A DNA stretch of 50,757 nucleotides from positions 1-50,757 of the forward strand of contig NZ_BDBN01000077.1 of NCBI RefSeq assembly GCF_001613005.1. Direction: 5' to 3'. This document shows positions 23,727-31,311 of this stretch, one piece after another. The notes beneath the pieces are model-generated. The model did not search any database and was not told the DNA's origin. It saw only the letters and a program-made list of their open reading frames with translations. The translations under genes were made by a program, and so were the position numbers. The stretch comes from Nocardia nova NBRC 15556. GTDB taxonomy: Bacteria; Actinomycetota; Actinomycetes; Mycobacteriales; Mycobacteriaceae. How positions within the stretch are numbered: position 1 is the stretch's first letter; each line of letters opens with the position of its first letter.

Positions 23727-26101
23727 ACTGTCCCCTGCGGTGCGCGGCTGGACGGATCGAGAGCGGCCGCACGGGAGATGCGAGCGCCGATGGTGCGCAG
23801 TTCGTCGGCCAGCTCGCGGCGACGCCGCGCGAGATCCGGTGTGCCCGGATCGAGCAGACCGTAGTTCTCGGCGAGTTTCACCGCACTGGAGAACAATTCG
23901 GACGATACCGATTCGGTGCTGTGCAGCCGCTGCTGCAGCAGCATCTGGCGTCCGACGGCCAGGCATTCGTCGATGAACTGTTTGCGGTCCAGCGGTGCGG
24001 CCGGATCGGCGGCGGCCAGGCGCTCGGCCACCACGAGCTGGGCATCGAAGAACGAGCGCACCACGCGGTGCGCCATGATGAATCCCGAATCGGCCAGCGC
24101 GCAGACCAGTTCCGCGGCACTGCCGCGCTGCTCCCAATCGCGGTCCACCAGGAGCATCTCCGCGCTCATCTCGGCCGCGAATTCGATCCGGTCGGGGAAG
24201 AAGAACTCGAATTTGAGCAGATCGCGCAGCCGGTAGGCGGCATCCCAGATGGCCTCGATACCGGGTGCGGCGCCGGCCTGCTGGTCGGCCACCTCCAGAA
24301 TCGCCAATTCCAGAATCGCCCGGTTCACGAACCAGTGCACGGCACTGTTGCGATAGAACGCGGCTTCCAGATGGGCGCCGGCCTCGATCGAATACACCGG
24401 TTCCAGCCCGCCCCGGTACACCGTCACCACCCTGGCCAGCGACAGCTGTTCCAGAACCACCGCCAGACCCTGATCGTCGCGCAGCGTATCCAACTCGCCG
24501 GTCGGCAGCGCGCGGCGTGAGATGTAACCACGGACCGGCTCCAGCGTCTGGCGCACCTCGCCGAGGGTGAGTGCGCGCTCGTGCACACCGAGCAGGGCCA
24601 GCGTCACCAGCGCGTTGACCGTGACCGGAGTGACCGCGTTGATGCCGACCGCCACCTCGAAAGCCAAGCGCTGCACGGCTTTGCGCTGCCGGTCCGACAC
24701 TTCTTCCGGATCCGGAGCGAGCGATTCCGCGATCGGCTGCATCGGATCGCCGTGGGCGGCCAGCCGGTCGCGCGCCGAGAGCGGCGCGCCGAAACGGACG
24801 TAGACGCGCCCGGCGGAATGTTGCTGGCTGCGGATGTAGCGGGCCAGCCAGGTCAGCCCCTCGGGCTTCTTGGCGCCGCCGACCTGTTCGGTCGCAATGG
24901 ATCCCAACTCGTTGAGCCGTTCGTAGGTGATCGACACCGGCACCAGCATCACATCGTCGATGCGCCGCGAACGGATGGCCGAGGCCAGGTAGTTCAGCAG
25001 TCCGAACCGGGGCGGGCGCAACTTCCCGGTACGGGTGCGCCCACCCTCGAAGTACCACTCCAGATTGAAGCGTTTGGCGAGCAGATAGGCGAAGTACTCC
25101 TCGACCACGGCCTTGTAGATCTCGTCGTCGCCGAAGCTGCGGCGAATGAAGACGGTGCCGGTGCGACGCGCGATCGGCCCCATCGGCCAGAAACCGAGAT
25201 TGGCGCCGCCGATCACATGGTTGGGAGGAAAGTCGTTGCGCGCCAGCGCGTCACCGAGGACGAAGGCATCCACATAGGAACGATGCGAGGGCAGGAACAC
25301 CAGCGGGTAGTTGCGATTGAGGCGCCGCAGTGCCGCGAGCCCGGACCGGTCGCAGTCGATCCTCCAGGCCGAGGCGTGCACCGGCCGCATCGCCTGGGTG
25401 AACAGATCCGAGATCAGCCGGCTCTGCGCGGCCACGAGTTCGCGCAGCGCCTTCTCGGCCCGGCGGTACACCTCGCGCGGTTCGGTTCCGGTTTCGGTGG
25501 CGATCGTGTCGAGGCGGCGCAGGAAGTCTGGGGAGTCGAGAATCTCCTCGACCACCATCCGGGGAACCTTGTACCGGTCGCCGATCACCGATCGTTCGGC
25601 GCGTTCCAGCGCCACCGTGCCCGCACGGACGATCGCCCGCGCGAACGGTTCCGAACTTTCGGCGGCCCCGGGGTTGTTCGTACGCAGATCGCTGAGCCGT
25701 GCGGGCTGTCCGGTGAGAATGAGATGCCGGTCGGGCGCCTTGTCCACCAGCCGGCGCTGCAGCAGCCGGTGGGGCCGGCGCGGATTGCTCAGCAGCGCCA
25801 GATCGGCGAAGGTGGTGCGCCGCACGCCGTCTCGTTCGGGCGGCAGCCACAGCACCCGGATCGGGATCACCAGCGGGTCGTCGCGGCGGCCGACGAGCCG
25901 GGCGGCGATAGCGGCGGCGTCCAGGTCGATCTGCGTGACGGGAGCGTCGATTCCGAGTTCGGCGGCGATCCCGCCCTCGGCGAGCCAGCCGCCGATCAAT
26001 TCGCGTTCCACCGGCGACACTGCGTCGACCAGGGCGACGGCCGAGCGCGGCAGATCCTTCGCGGTACTCGGAGCCGGATTGCCGGCAGCGTGATCGATCA
26101 T
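23723..26101 (-). CDS. plsB2: Glycerol-3-phosphate acyltransferase (PlsB2)
   Basis: 792 residues, near the 789 of M. tuberculosis PlsB2. ATG at 26101 with GAGGAGGGG about 7 bases upstream. It makes the first acyl transfer to glycerol-3-phosphate in phospholipid and triacylglycerol synthesis. Acyltransferase blocks: PSHRSYVDAFVLG (H-x4-D, about 270-280), GPIARRTGTVFIRRSF (block II), FEGGRTRTGKLRPPRFGLL (block III, about 345-365), and VPVSITYERL (block IV). A long helical C-terminal region follows. Its stop overlaps the PlsC start by 4 bases, so successive steps of phosphatidate synthesis are translationally coupled. It is divergent from the salicylate synthase; the iron boxes between them lie 120 or more bases upstream of plsB2. 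Confidence 0.95.
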   Translation of the reverse strand: MIDHAAGNPAPSTAKDLPRSAVALVDAVSPVERELIGGWLAEGGIAAELGIDAPVTQIDLDAAAIAARLVGRRDDPLVIPIRVLWLPPERDGVRRTTFADLALLSNPRRPHRLLQRRLVDKAPDRHLILTGQPARLSDLRTNNPGAAESSEPFARAIVRAGTVALERAERSVIGDRYKVPRMVVEEILDSPDFLRRLDTIATETGTEPREVYRRAEKALRELVAAQSRLISDLFTQAMRPVHASAWRIDCDRSGLAALRRLNRNYPLVFLPSHRSYVDAFVLGDALARNDFPPNHVIGGANLGFWPMGPIARRTGTVFIRRSFGDDEIYKAVVEEYFAYLLAKRFNLEWYFEGGRTRTGKLRPPRFGLLNYLASAIRSRRIDDVMLVPVSITYERLNELGSIATEQVGGAKKPEGLTWLARYIRSQQHSAGRVYVRFGAPLSARDRLAAHGDPMQPIAESLAPDPEEVSDRQRKAVQRLAFEVAVGINAVTPVTVNALVTLALLGVHERALTLGEVRQTLEPVRGYISRRALPTGELDTLRDDQGLAVVLEQLSLARVVTVYRGGLEPVYSIEAGAHLEAAFYRNSAVHWFVNRAILELAILEVADQQAGAAPGIEAIWDAAYRLRDLLKFEFFFPDRIEFAAEMSAEMLLVDRDWEQRGSAAELVCALADSGFIMAHRVVRSFFDAQLVVAERLAAADPAAPLDRKQFIDECLAVGRQMLLQQRLHSTESVSSELFSSAVKLAENYGLLDPGTPDLARRRRELADELRTIGARISRAAALDPSSRAPQGTV

Positions 26102-26222
26102 GGCGGGCCCCTCCTCGACGGCGCTCCACCATTCAAGCTCGCGGAAGCATATTCGCGCAGGAAGTTGACCATGACGCTCGCAAAGCGATTCCGATGTGTG
26201 CTCCGGCACAATACCGAAAAGG

Positions 26223-26241
26223 ACAGGTAATGCTAACCTCA
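26223..26241. promoter_or_regulatory. IdeR/DtxR-type iron box, distal copy
   Basis: ACAGGTAATGCTAACCTCA matches the consensus TTAGGTTAGGCTAACCTAA at 14 of 19 positions, including AGGT and GCTAACCT. It lies about 40 bases upstream of the salicylate synthase start and directly before a second box. Confidence 0.6.
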
Positions 26242-26251
26242 CCTCTTGTAG

Positions 26252-26270
26252 TTAGGTAAGCATAACCTTG
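26252..26270. promoter_or_regulatory. IdeR/DtxR-type iron box, proximal copy
   Basis: TTAGGTAAGCATAACCTTG matches the consensus at 14 of 19 positions, with complete TTAGGT and TAACCT half-sites. It ends 8 bases before the GTG start at 26279 and overlaps the leader, a position suited to repression when iron is plentiful. Confidence 0.75.
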
Positions 26271-26278
26271 GAGGAACG

Positions 26279-27658
26279 GTGTCGACCACGGACGAGCGGG
26301 TGCGAAACGGTTACGGGGACGATCCGGGGGCGACGGGGCAGCTGGCAACGGGGCCGGAGGTGACGGGCACGGCGTCGGCGATCGCACCCGCCGACGCCAT
26401 GGCGGCGCTCGCCGCGGCCGACCGATTCGGCGAGTACGTCGGTTACGAGGGGCCCGACGGCTGGGTGTTCGCCGCCGATCCGATCGGCAGCATCGAATTG
26501 GACTCCGGCGAACTGCGTGTCGAATGGGAGGGCCGGTCCACCGTCGAACCGTGGCAGGGCCGCCCGGCCGCGGTGATCGACGCGGCGCTGGCCACGCTGC
26601 CGCTGCGGGGTCGCAACGCCTACGGCTGGATCGGATTCGAATTCTGCGCCTGGGCGCTGGGCGCCGATGCGCACGTTCCGGCCCGAACCACCCTCGCGCA
26701 GCTGATGATTCCGCGCATCGAGGTGCGCATCGACGCCTCCGGCGTGCGGGTGTCCGGTGCGACGCCCCGCGAGACCGCGGAGATCCACGAACTGATCGCG
26801 CAGGCGAGTGCGACACCTCCGGCGTCGGCGCGGCCGGTGGATGTCACCATCGATCCCACCGACTATCGCGGCCGGGTCGCCGAGGCGGTCGACGAGATCC
26901 GGGACGGGCGGTATCAGAAGGTGATCCTGTCGCGAAAGGTGGATCTGCCCTTCCCCGTGGACGTTCCGCAGACCTATCGGCTCGGGCGCGCCAGCAACAC
27001 GCCCGCGCGCTCGTTCCTGTTGCGACTGGGCGGCCTGGAGGCGGCCGGATTCAGTCCCGAGCTGGTGGCCTCGGTCGACCGCCACCGGGTCGTGACCACC
27101 GAGCCGCTGGCCGGCACCCGCGCCTTCGGTCGCGGCGAGACGGCCGATGCCGCCGCGCGCGAAGAGCTGGTGGGTGATCCGAAAGAAATTGTCGAGCACG
27201 CCATTTCGGTGCAGACCTCGTTCGGCGAGATCGCCGCGGTGGCCGAGCCGGGCAGCACCGCCGTCTCCGATTTCATGGCGGTGCGCGAACGCGGGAGTGT
27301 GCAACATCTGGCCTCCACCGTGCGAGGCACCCTCGCCGAGGGCAAGAGCGCCTGGGATGCGCTGGAAATGCTGTTCCCCTCGGTGACCGCCTCCGGTATC
27401 CCCAAGCGCACCGGCGTGGACGCGGTGTTCCGTCTCGACCACGACGCCCGCGGCCTGTATTCCGGTGCGGTGGTGACCGTTTCGCCGGGCGGCGCGCTGG
27501 AGGCCACGCTGGTGCTGCGGGCGATCTACCAGACCGCGGAGGGCGCTTGGCTGCGCGCCGGAGCCGGCATCGTCTCCCAGTCGCGCCCGGAGCGCGAATT
27601 CACCGAGACCTGCGAAAAGCTGGGCAGCGTAGCGCCTTACGTCGTCGAAGCCCGATAG
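26279..27658 (+). CDS. Salicylate synthase (MbtI-like; nocobactin/mycobactin starter)
   Basis: 459 residues from GTG 26279 with GGAGGAAC as ribosome site. Chorismate-utilising enzyme converting chorismate via isochorismate to salicylate and pyruvate. MbtI-type blocks: YQKVILSRKVDLPFPVD (general-base Lys), GFSPELVASVD, TTEPLAGTRAFGRGE, PKEIVEHAISVQTS with a metal-binding Glu, MAVRERGSVQHLASTVRG, FPSVTASGIPKRTGVD, RGLYSGAVVTVSP, and LRAGAGIVSQSRPEREFTETCEKL. The first about 35 residues are a variable extension relative to MbtI (about 450 residues). Two iron boxes precede it. It faces the salicyl-AMP ligase gene convergently, so both starter steps of a salicylate-capped siderophore lie together while the assembly-line genes are elsewhere. 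Confidence 0.94.
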   Translation: MSTTDERVRNGYGDDPGATGQLATGPEVTGTASAIAPADAMAALAAADRFGEYVGYEGPDGWVFAADPIGSIELDSGELRVEWEGRSTVEPWQGRPAAVIDAALATLPLRGRNAYGWIGFEFCAWALGADAHVPARTTLAQLMIPRIEVRIDASGVRVSGATPRETAEIHELIAQASATPPASARPVDVTIDPTDYRGRVAEAVDEIRDGRYQKVILSRKVDLPFPVDVPQTYRLGRASNTPARSFLLRLGGLEAAGFSPELVASVDRHRVVTTEPLAGTRAFGRGETADAAAREELVGDPKEIVEHAISVQTSFGEIAAVAEPGSTAVSDFMAVRERGSVQHLASTVRGTLAEGKSAWDALEMLFPSVTASGIPKRTGVDAVFRLDHDARGLYSGAVVTVSPGGALEATLVLRAIYQTAEGAWLRAGAGIVSQSRPEREFTETCEKLGSVAPYVVEAR

Positions 27659-27662
27659 AACG

Positions 27663-27690
27663 AGCCCGGCGGGACCTACCGCCGGGCTTT
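27663..27690. terminator. Bidirectional terminator between the convergent siderophore genes
   Basis: AGCCCGGCGG and CCGCCGGGCT pair around GACCTA, followed by TTTC in the plus direction. It begins 4 bases after the salicylate synthase stop. Confidence 0.85.
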
Positions 27691-27732
27691 CTCGTACCGG
27701 AGGGGCCGTGGGACGAGAGTTCGGTGCGGCGG

Positions 27733-29385
27733 TCAGGCTCGGTTCGGCGCGGTCGCGGTCTGCGTGTCGTAGCGGGCCCGCAGCACCTTCTTGTCGATCT
27801 TGCCGACGGCGGTGAACGGCAGCGCGTCGGCCTGTTCGAGAAGGTCGGGCAGTTTGTAGGTCGCCAGGCCGCGAGCGGTGAGGAACTCCTTGATCTCGGC
27901 CAGGCTCGGCATCTCGCCGTCGATCACCAGGACGGCACAGACCTTTTCGCCGAGGGCCGCGTCGGGCAGTCCGACCGCGGCCGCGTGCCGGACCGCGGGA
28001 TGGGCCAGCAGGTGTTCCTCGAGTTCGTCGCAGGAGACGTTCTCGCCGCCGCGATTGATCACATCCTTGATCCGGCCCGAGACGATCAGATGCCCGCTCG
28101 GCAGTTGCCGCACCAGATCACCGCTGCGGTAGTAGCCGTCGGGGGTGATGGCGCGGGAATTGTGTTCCGGCGCACGGTAATAGCCGCGAATGGTGTACGG
28201 ACCACGGGTGAGCAGTTCGCCTTCCTCGCCGGGTGTGACGTCGTTACCCTCGCCGTCGACCACGCGGACCTCGTCGGCGGGGGAGACTGGGCGGCCCTGG
28301 GAGATCAGAATCGTTTCCTCGGCATCGTCGAGGCGGGTGTAGTTGATCAGTCCCTCGGCCATGCCGAACACCTGCTGCAGGGTCGCGCCCAGGGCCGGAG
28401 TCACCTCGCGGGCATTGACCTCGGCCAATTTCGCGCCACCGACCTGCAGCAGCCGTAGGCTGGACAGGTCGGCCTCCTCCCATTCCACCGCGGCACACCA
28501 CAGTTGGGCCAGCGGCGGGACCACCGCCGTCACGGTGACGCCGTGGCGTTCGATGGTCGCGAACGCGTTCTCCGGGCTCGGGTCGGCCAGCATGACGACC
28601 GACGCGCCCGCGGCGACCGCGCCCAGAATGCCCGGGCAGGAGAGCGGAAAGTTGTGTGCGGCGGGCAGTGTCGCCATGTACACGTCGTCGGAGCTCAGTG
28701 CGCAGATTTCGGCGCCGGCGCGGGCGTTGTAGTGGTAGTCGTCGTGGGTGCGGGCGATGAGTTTCGGCAGGCCGGTGGTGCCGCCGGAAACGAGCATCAC
28801 CGCGATACCGGACGCATCGACTTCCGGCAGCGAATCGCCTTCGCGCGCAATCGTTCGCAGATCGACGTAGTCGCCGGGATCGCCGAGTACGAAGATCGTG
28901 CGCAACGATGGCACCCGCGCGGCCACCGCGGCCGCCAGTTCGCGGTAGTCGAAGTCGCCGGCCTTGTCGGCGACGATGTAGCCGGCGGCCCCCGACAGCC
29001 GGGTCAGATGTTCGATCTCGGCCTGCCGATGCGCCGGCAGGGCCAGTACGGGCACGATCCCGGCGCGCAGCAGCCCGAACAGCACCTCCACGAATTCGGT
29101 CACATTGGGCAGTTGAACCACTACGCGGTCGCCGGGCTCGAGTCCGAAGGCGAGTAGCCCGTGGGCCGCGCGATCGGCGCGGCGATCGAGTTCGGCATAG
29201 TCGATCGGCCCGCTCTCGGTGTGCAGGGCGGGACGCCGGGGCCCGCGGCGGGCGGCGTCGCGCAGCAGCTCGCCCAGCGGTTCGCCGCGCCAGTAGCCCG
29301 CGGCCCGATAAGTTTCGGCGAGTTCGGCCGGATACGGTACGTAACCGTCGAGCAGGTCCTGCTGAGCGGGGGATATCGAAGTCAC
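27733..29385 (-). CDS. Salicyl-AMP ligase (MbtA/EntE-like)
   Basis: 550 residues, ATG at 29385. Adenylation enzyme that activates an aryl acid and loads it on an aryl carrier protein of a siderophore NRPS. Motifs: YPAELAETYRAAGYWRGEPL, the N-terminal hallmark of DHB/salicylate ligases; P-loop MLVSGGTTGLPKLIARTHDDY (about 197-217); the aryl-acid pocket segment PAAHNFPLSCPG with the Asn seen in EntE/MbtA enzymes; VFGMAEGLINYTRLDD; YYRSGDLVRQLPSGHL; GRIKDVINRGGENVSCDELE; and the catalytic Lys in FTAVGKIDKKVLR. An iron box (29432-29450) sits 47-65 bases upstream. With the facing salicylate synthase it makes the starter unit of a nocobactin- or mycobactin-like siderophore. Confidence 0.94.
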   Translation of the reverse strand: MTSISPAQQDLLDGYVPYPAELAETYRAAGYWRGEPLGELLRDAARRGPRRPALHTESGPIDYAELDRRADRAAHGLLAFGLEPGDRVVVQLPNVTEFVEVLFGLLRAGIVPVLALPAHRQAEIEHLTRLSGAAGYIVADKAGDFDYRELAAAVAARVPSLRTIFVLGDPGDYVDLRTIAREGDSLPEVDASGIAVMLVSGGTTGLPKLIARTHDDYHYNARAGAEICALSSDDVYMATLPAAHNFPLSCPGILGAVAAGASVVMLADPSPENAFATIERHGVTVTAVVPPLAQLWCAAVEWEEADLSSLRLLQVGGAKLAEVNAREVTPALGATLQQVFGMAEGLINYTRLDDAEETILISQGRPVSPADEVRVVDGEGNDVTPGEEGELLTRGPYTIRGYYRAPEHNSRAITPDGYYRSGDLVRQLPSGHLIVSGRIKDVINRGGENVSCDELEEHLLAHPAVRHAAAVGLPDAALGEKVCAVLVIDGEMPSLAEIKEFLTARGLATYKLPDLLEQADALPFTAVGKIDKKVLRARYDTQTATAPNRA

Positions 29386-29431
29386 GGGTAACGCCTCACC
29401 GGTCGAGCTGCGCAGTGTCGAGCTGCCTTAG

Positions 29432-29450
29432 ATAGGTTAGGCAACCCTAT
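29432..29450. promoter_or_regulatory. IdeR/DtxR-type iron box of the salicyl-AMP ligase gene
   Basis: ATAGGTTAGGCAACCCTAT matches TTAGGTTAGGCTAACCTAA at 15 of 19 positions, with an intact TAGGTTAGGC core, 47-65 bases upstream of the ligase ATG. Confidence 0.8.
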
Positions 29451-29549
29451 ATCAGGTGAGGTCGTGTCGCGTCACGGGCGACCCGAAACGCCACGGCCCG
29501 GCTCGCGACAACAGCGCGGAGCGGCCGGTGCCCGCCTAGACTCGTGCGG

Positions 29550-30431
29550 GTGAGCGGTTGGAACATCTCCGATATTCCGGACCAGAGCGGTCGCACGATC
29601 ATCGTGACCGGCGCGAACAGCGGACTGGGCGCGGCCACCACCAGGGCCCTGGCGCAGGCCGGTGCGCAGGTGATCATGGCCTGCCGCGACGAGGTGAAGG
29701 CCCGGGCGGTCGCCGACACCATCGGCGAACGGGTGCAGGTGCGCAGGCTCGACCTGGCCGACCTGTCCTCGATTCGCGAATTCGCGCGCACGATCGAGGG
29801 CGCCGATGTGCTGATCAACAACGCCGGCGTGATGGCCCTGCCGCTGCGCCGCACCGCCGACGGCTTCGAAATGCAGTTCGGCACCAACCATCTCGGCCAT
29901 TTCGCGCTGACCGGACTGCTGCTCGACAAGATCTCCGATCGCGTCGTCACGGTATCCAGCGGCGCCCATATGATCGGCCGCATCGACCTCGCCGATCCGA
30001 ACTACCAGCATCGGCGCTACGAACGCTGGCGCGCCTACGGTCAGTCGAAACTGGCGAATCTGATGTTCGCCTACGAACTCCAGCGCCGCCTGTCCGCGGC
30101 CGGTTCGCCGAAGGTCTCGGTCGCGGCCCATCCCGGCTACGCCAGCACCGAACTGCAATCGCATACGGAGTCGTTCCTGGACGCGATCATGGCCCTGGGC
30201 AACCGGATTCTCGCCCAGTCGGCCGAAATGGGCGCGCTACCAAGCCTTTACGCCGCCACTGCGAAGGTCGAACCCGGCGCCTTCTACGGCCCGACCCACC
30301 TGGGCGGCCTGCGTGGTTATCCCGAGCGCTGCGGCTCCTCGGCCGCCTCCCGCGACGAGGTCACCGCCCGCCGCCTCTGGGACCTGTCCGAACAACTCAC
30401 CGACGTGACCTACTCGTTCGCCCGCCGCTGA
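29550..30431 (+). CDS. Short-chain dehydrogenase/reductase (retinol-dehydrogenase/protochlorophyllide-reductase-like)
   Basis: 293 residues from GTG 29550 (VSGWNISDIPDQSGRTIIVTGANSGLG); a GTG 6 bases upstream is also possible. Motifs: TGANSGLGAATTRAL (cofactor loop), ACRDEVKA after strand 2 (Arg suggests NADPH), NNAGVMALP, GTNHLGHFALTGLLLD, Ser in VSSGAHMIGR, YGQSKLANL as YxxxK, and VAAHPGYASTELQ. The C-terminal part (ASRDEVTARRLWDLSEQLT) is typical of the mycobacterial/nocardial members. The substrate is unknown. The intergenic region to the left carries the ligase's iron box, only 100 bases away, so iron control of this gene is conceivable but not shown. Confidence 0.88.
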   Translation: MSGWNISDIPDQSGRTIIVTGANSGLGAATTRALAQAGAQVIMACRDEVKARAVADTIGERVQVRRLDLADLSSIREFARTIEGADVLINNAGVMALPLRRTADGFEMQFGTNHLGHFALTGLLLDKISDRVVTVSSGAHMIGRIDLADPNYQHRRYERWRAYGQSKLANLMFAYELQRRLSAAGSPKVSVAAHPGYASTELQSHTESFLDAIMALGNRILAQSAEMGALPSLYAATAKVEPGAFYGPTHLGGLRGYPERCGSSAASRDEVTARRLWDLSEQLTDVTYSFARR

Positions 30432-30552
30432 GCCGCTTCGAATCGGTGTGATCGGCATCACTTCCGCGGATGTCACACCGGGTGGGTGCTGCGCCGTCAT
30501 CTCTGTGTAGCGACGCCGCGAAGCGCGGCTCACTGTGTACAGGAGGATGGTC

Positions 30553-31023
30553 ATGGAACCCCGTTTCGCTCTGTTCAGCAACGAGATCGCCGCCAAGTTC
30601 GTCAAGCGGATCGGTAACGCCGGCCAGGTCGTGGACAACTCGCCGCTGCCCAAGGTGACGCAGGAACTGGTCAAGCTGCGCGCCAGCCAGATCAACGGCT
30701 GCGGCTTCTGCACCGATATGCATTCCAAGGATGCGGCCGCCGCGGGCGAGACCTCGGTGCGGCTCAACCTGGTCGCCGCGTGGCGAGAGGCGATCGTGTT
30801 CACCGATGCCGAGCGGGCCGCGCTCGCGCTGACCGAGGAAGGCACCCGCCTCGCCGATGTCCACCGCGGCATCAGCGAGGAGACCTGGCAGCAGGTGCGC
30901 AAGCACTACGACGACGAGCAGATCGGCGCCCTGATCTCGCTGATCGCGCTGATCAACGCCTACAACCGGCTCAACGTCATCGCGGGCACCCCGGCGGGCA
31001 CCTATGAGCCCGGCATGTTCTGA
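30553..31023 (+). CDS. AhpD-like carboxymuconolactone decarboxylase family protein
   Basis: 156 residues. The ATG at 30553 (MEPRFALFSNEIAAKF) lies 6 bases after AGGAGG; an ATG at 30547 is too close to that site. The core is the AhpD redox motif CGFC with a nearby His (NGCGFCTDMHSKDAAAAGET, residues about 52-71) in the alkylhydroperoxidase fold, followed by WREAIVFTDAERAALALTE. Such proteins reduce peroxides or act as thiol oxidoreductases with a peroxiredoxin or flavin partner. No ahpC lies nearby. AhpD-like genes are common partners of ECF41 sigma factors; one lies at 34106-35047, not adjacent but within 4 kb. Confidence 0.9.
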   Translation: MEPRFALFSNEIAAKFVKRIGNAGQVVDNSPLPKVTQELVKLRASQINGCGFCTDMHSKDAAAAGETSVRLNLVAAWREAIVFTDAERAALALTEEGTRLADVHRGISEETWQQVRKHYDDEQIGALISLIALINAYNRLNVIAGTPAGTYEPGMF

Positions 31024-31151
31024 CCGCCGCACGCGAATTCGGGCCCGGCACAGGATCGTTCGATCCCGGCCGGGCCCCGTCGCGTCCGCCGCGCCTGTGG
31101 GGACCGTCACGTCCGGCCACCCGGTCGAATCCACTCCCGCCGCGCCCCTGG

Positions 31152-31157
31152 TACAGT
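31152..31157 (+). promoter_or_regulatory. -10 element of the aroG leader transcript
   Basis: TACAGT, 7 bases upstream of the leader-peptide GTG at 31165. A start of transcription at or next to that GTG would make the leader mRNA leaderless, common in actinobacteria. I see no good -35 hexamer. Confidence 0.45.
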
Positions 31158-31164
31158 CACCCTC

Positions 31165-31230
31165 GTGCAGCGCGCGTATTTCTGGTTTACCAAGCCGGCC
31201 CCGGGTGGGTCGGTCGGTGACCCGCGCTGA
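31165..31230 (+). CDS. Leader peptide of the DAHP synthase gene with a Tyr-Phe-Trp-Phe run
   Basis: GTG at 31165 opens a 21-codon frame ending TGA at 31228-31230. Codons 5-8 (31177-31188) read TAT TTC TGG TTT, that is Tyr-Phe-Trp-Phe, all three products of the shikimate pathway in one run; the rest is ordinary (MQRA before, TKPAPGGSVGDPR after). It lies 81 bases upstream of the class I DAHP synthase gene, the pathway's entry enzyme. This is the architecture of an attenuation leader peptide: shortage of any aromatic amino acid would stall the ribosome there. Competing RNA stems follow directly (31195-31287). Reading this as a control peptide is inference, but a chance run of four aromatic codons in this GC-rich DNA is improbable. 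Confidence 0.72.
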   Translation: MQRAYFWFTKPAPGGSVGDPR

Positions 31231-31287
31231 CCTTCTCCCACCCCGAGCCGGATTGCAGACCGGCTCCACGGGATCTCGTTCGGTGGG
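31195..31287 (+). promoter_or_regulatory. Attenuator: mutually exclusive stems before the DAHP synthase gene
   Basis: Arm 1 (31195-31209, ending GGGTGGG) pairs with arm 2 (31237-31251, CCCACCC...GCCGG) as 7 plus 5 bp. Arm 2 also holds GAGCCGG (31245-31251), which pairs perfectly with CCGGCTC (31260-31266), and CCCACC (31237-31242), which can pair with GGTGGG (31282-31287) near the start of the gene. A ribosome stalled on the aromatic codons would cover arm 1 and change the choice. No T-run follows the stems, so a translational or Rho-type mechanism is as likely as intrinsic termination. Confidence 0.55.
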
Positions 31288-31311
31288 TCGGCCTGAGAAA
31301 AGGAACCCATC

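Noticed and set aside
24581..26230. 549-codon plus-strand open frame
   Set aside because: Antisense of plsB2, without recognisable motifs.
26223..26270. Iron boxes as regulators of plsB2
   Set aside because: They lie 120 or more bases from the plsB2 start but directly abut the salicylate synthase start, so they are assigned to the latter.
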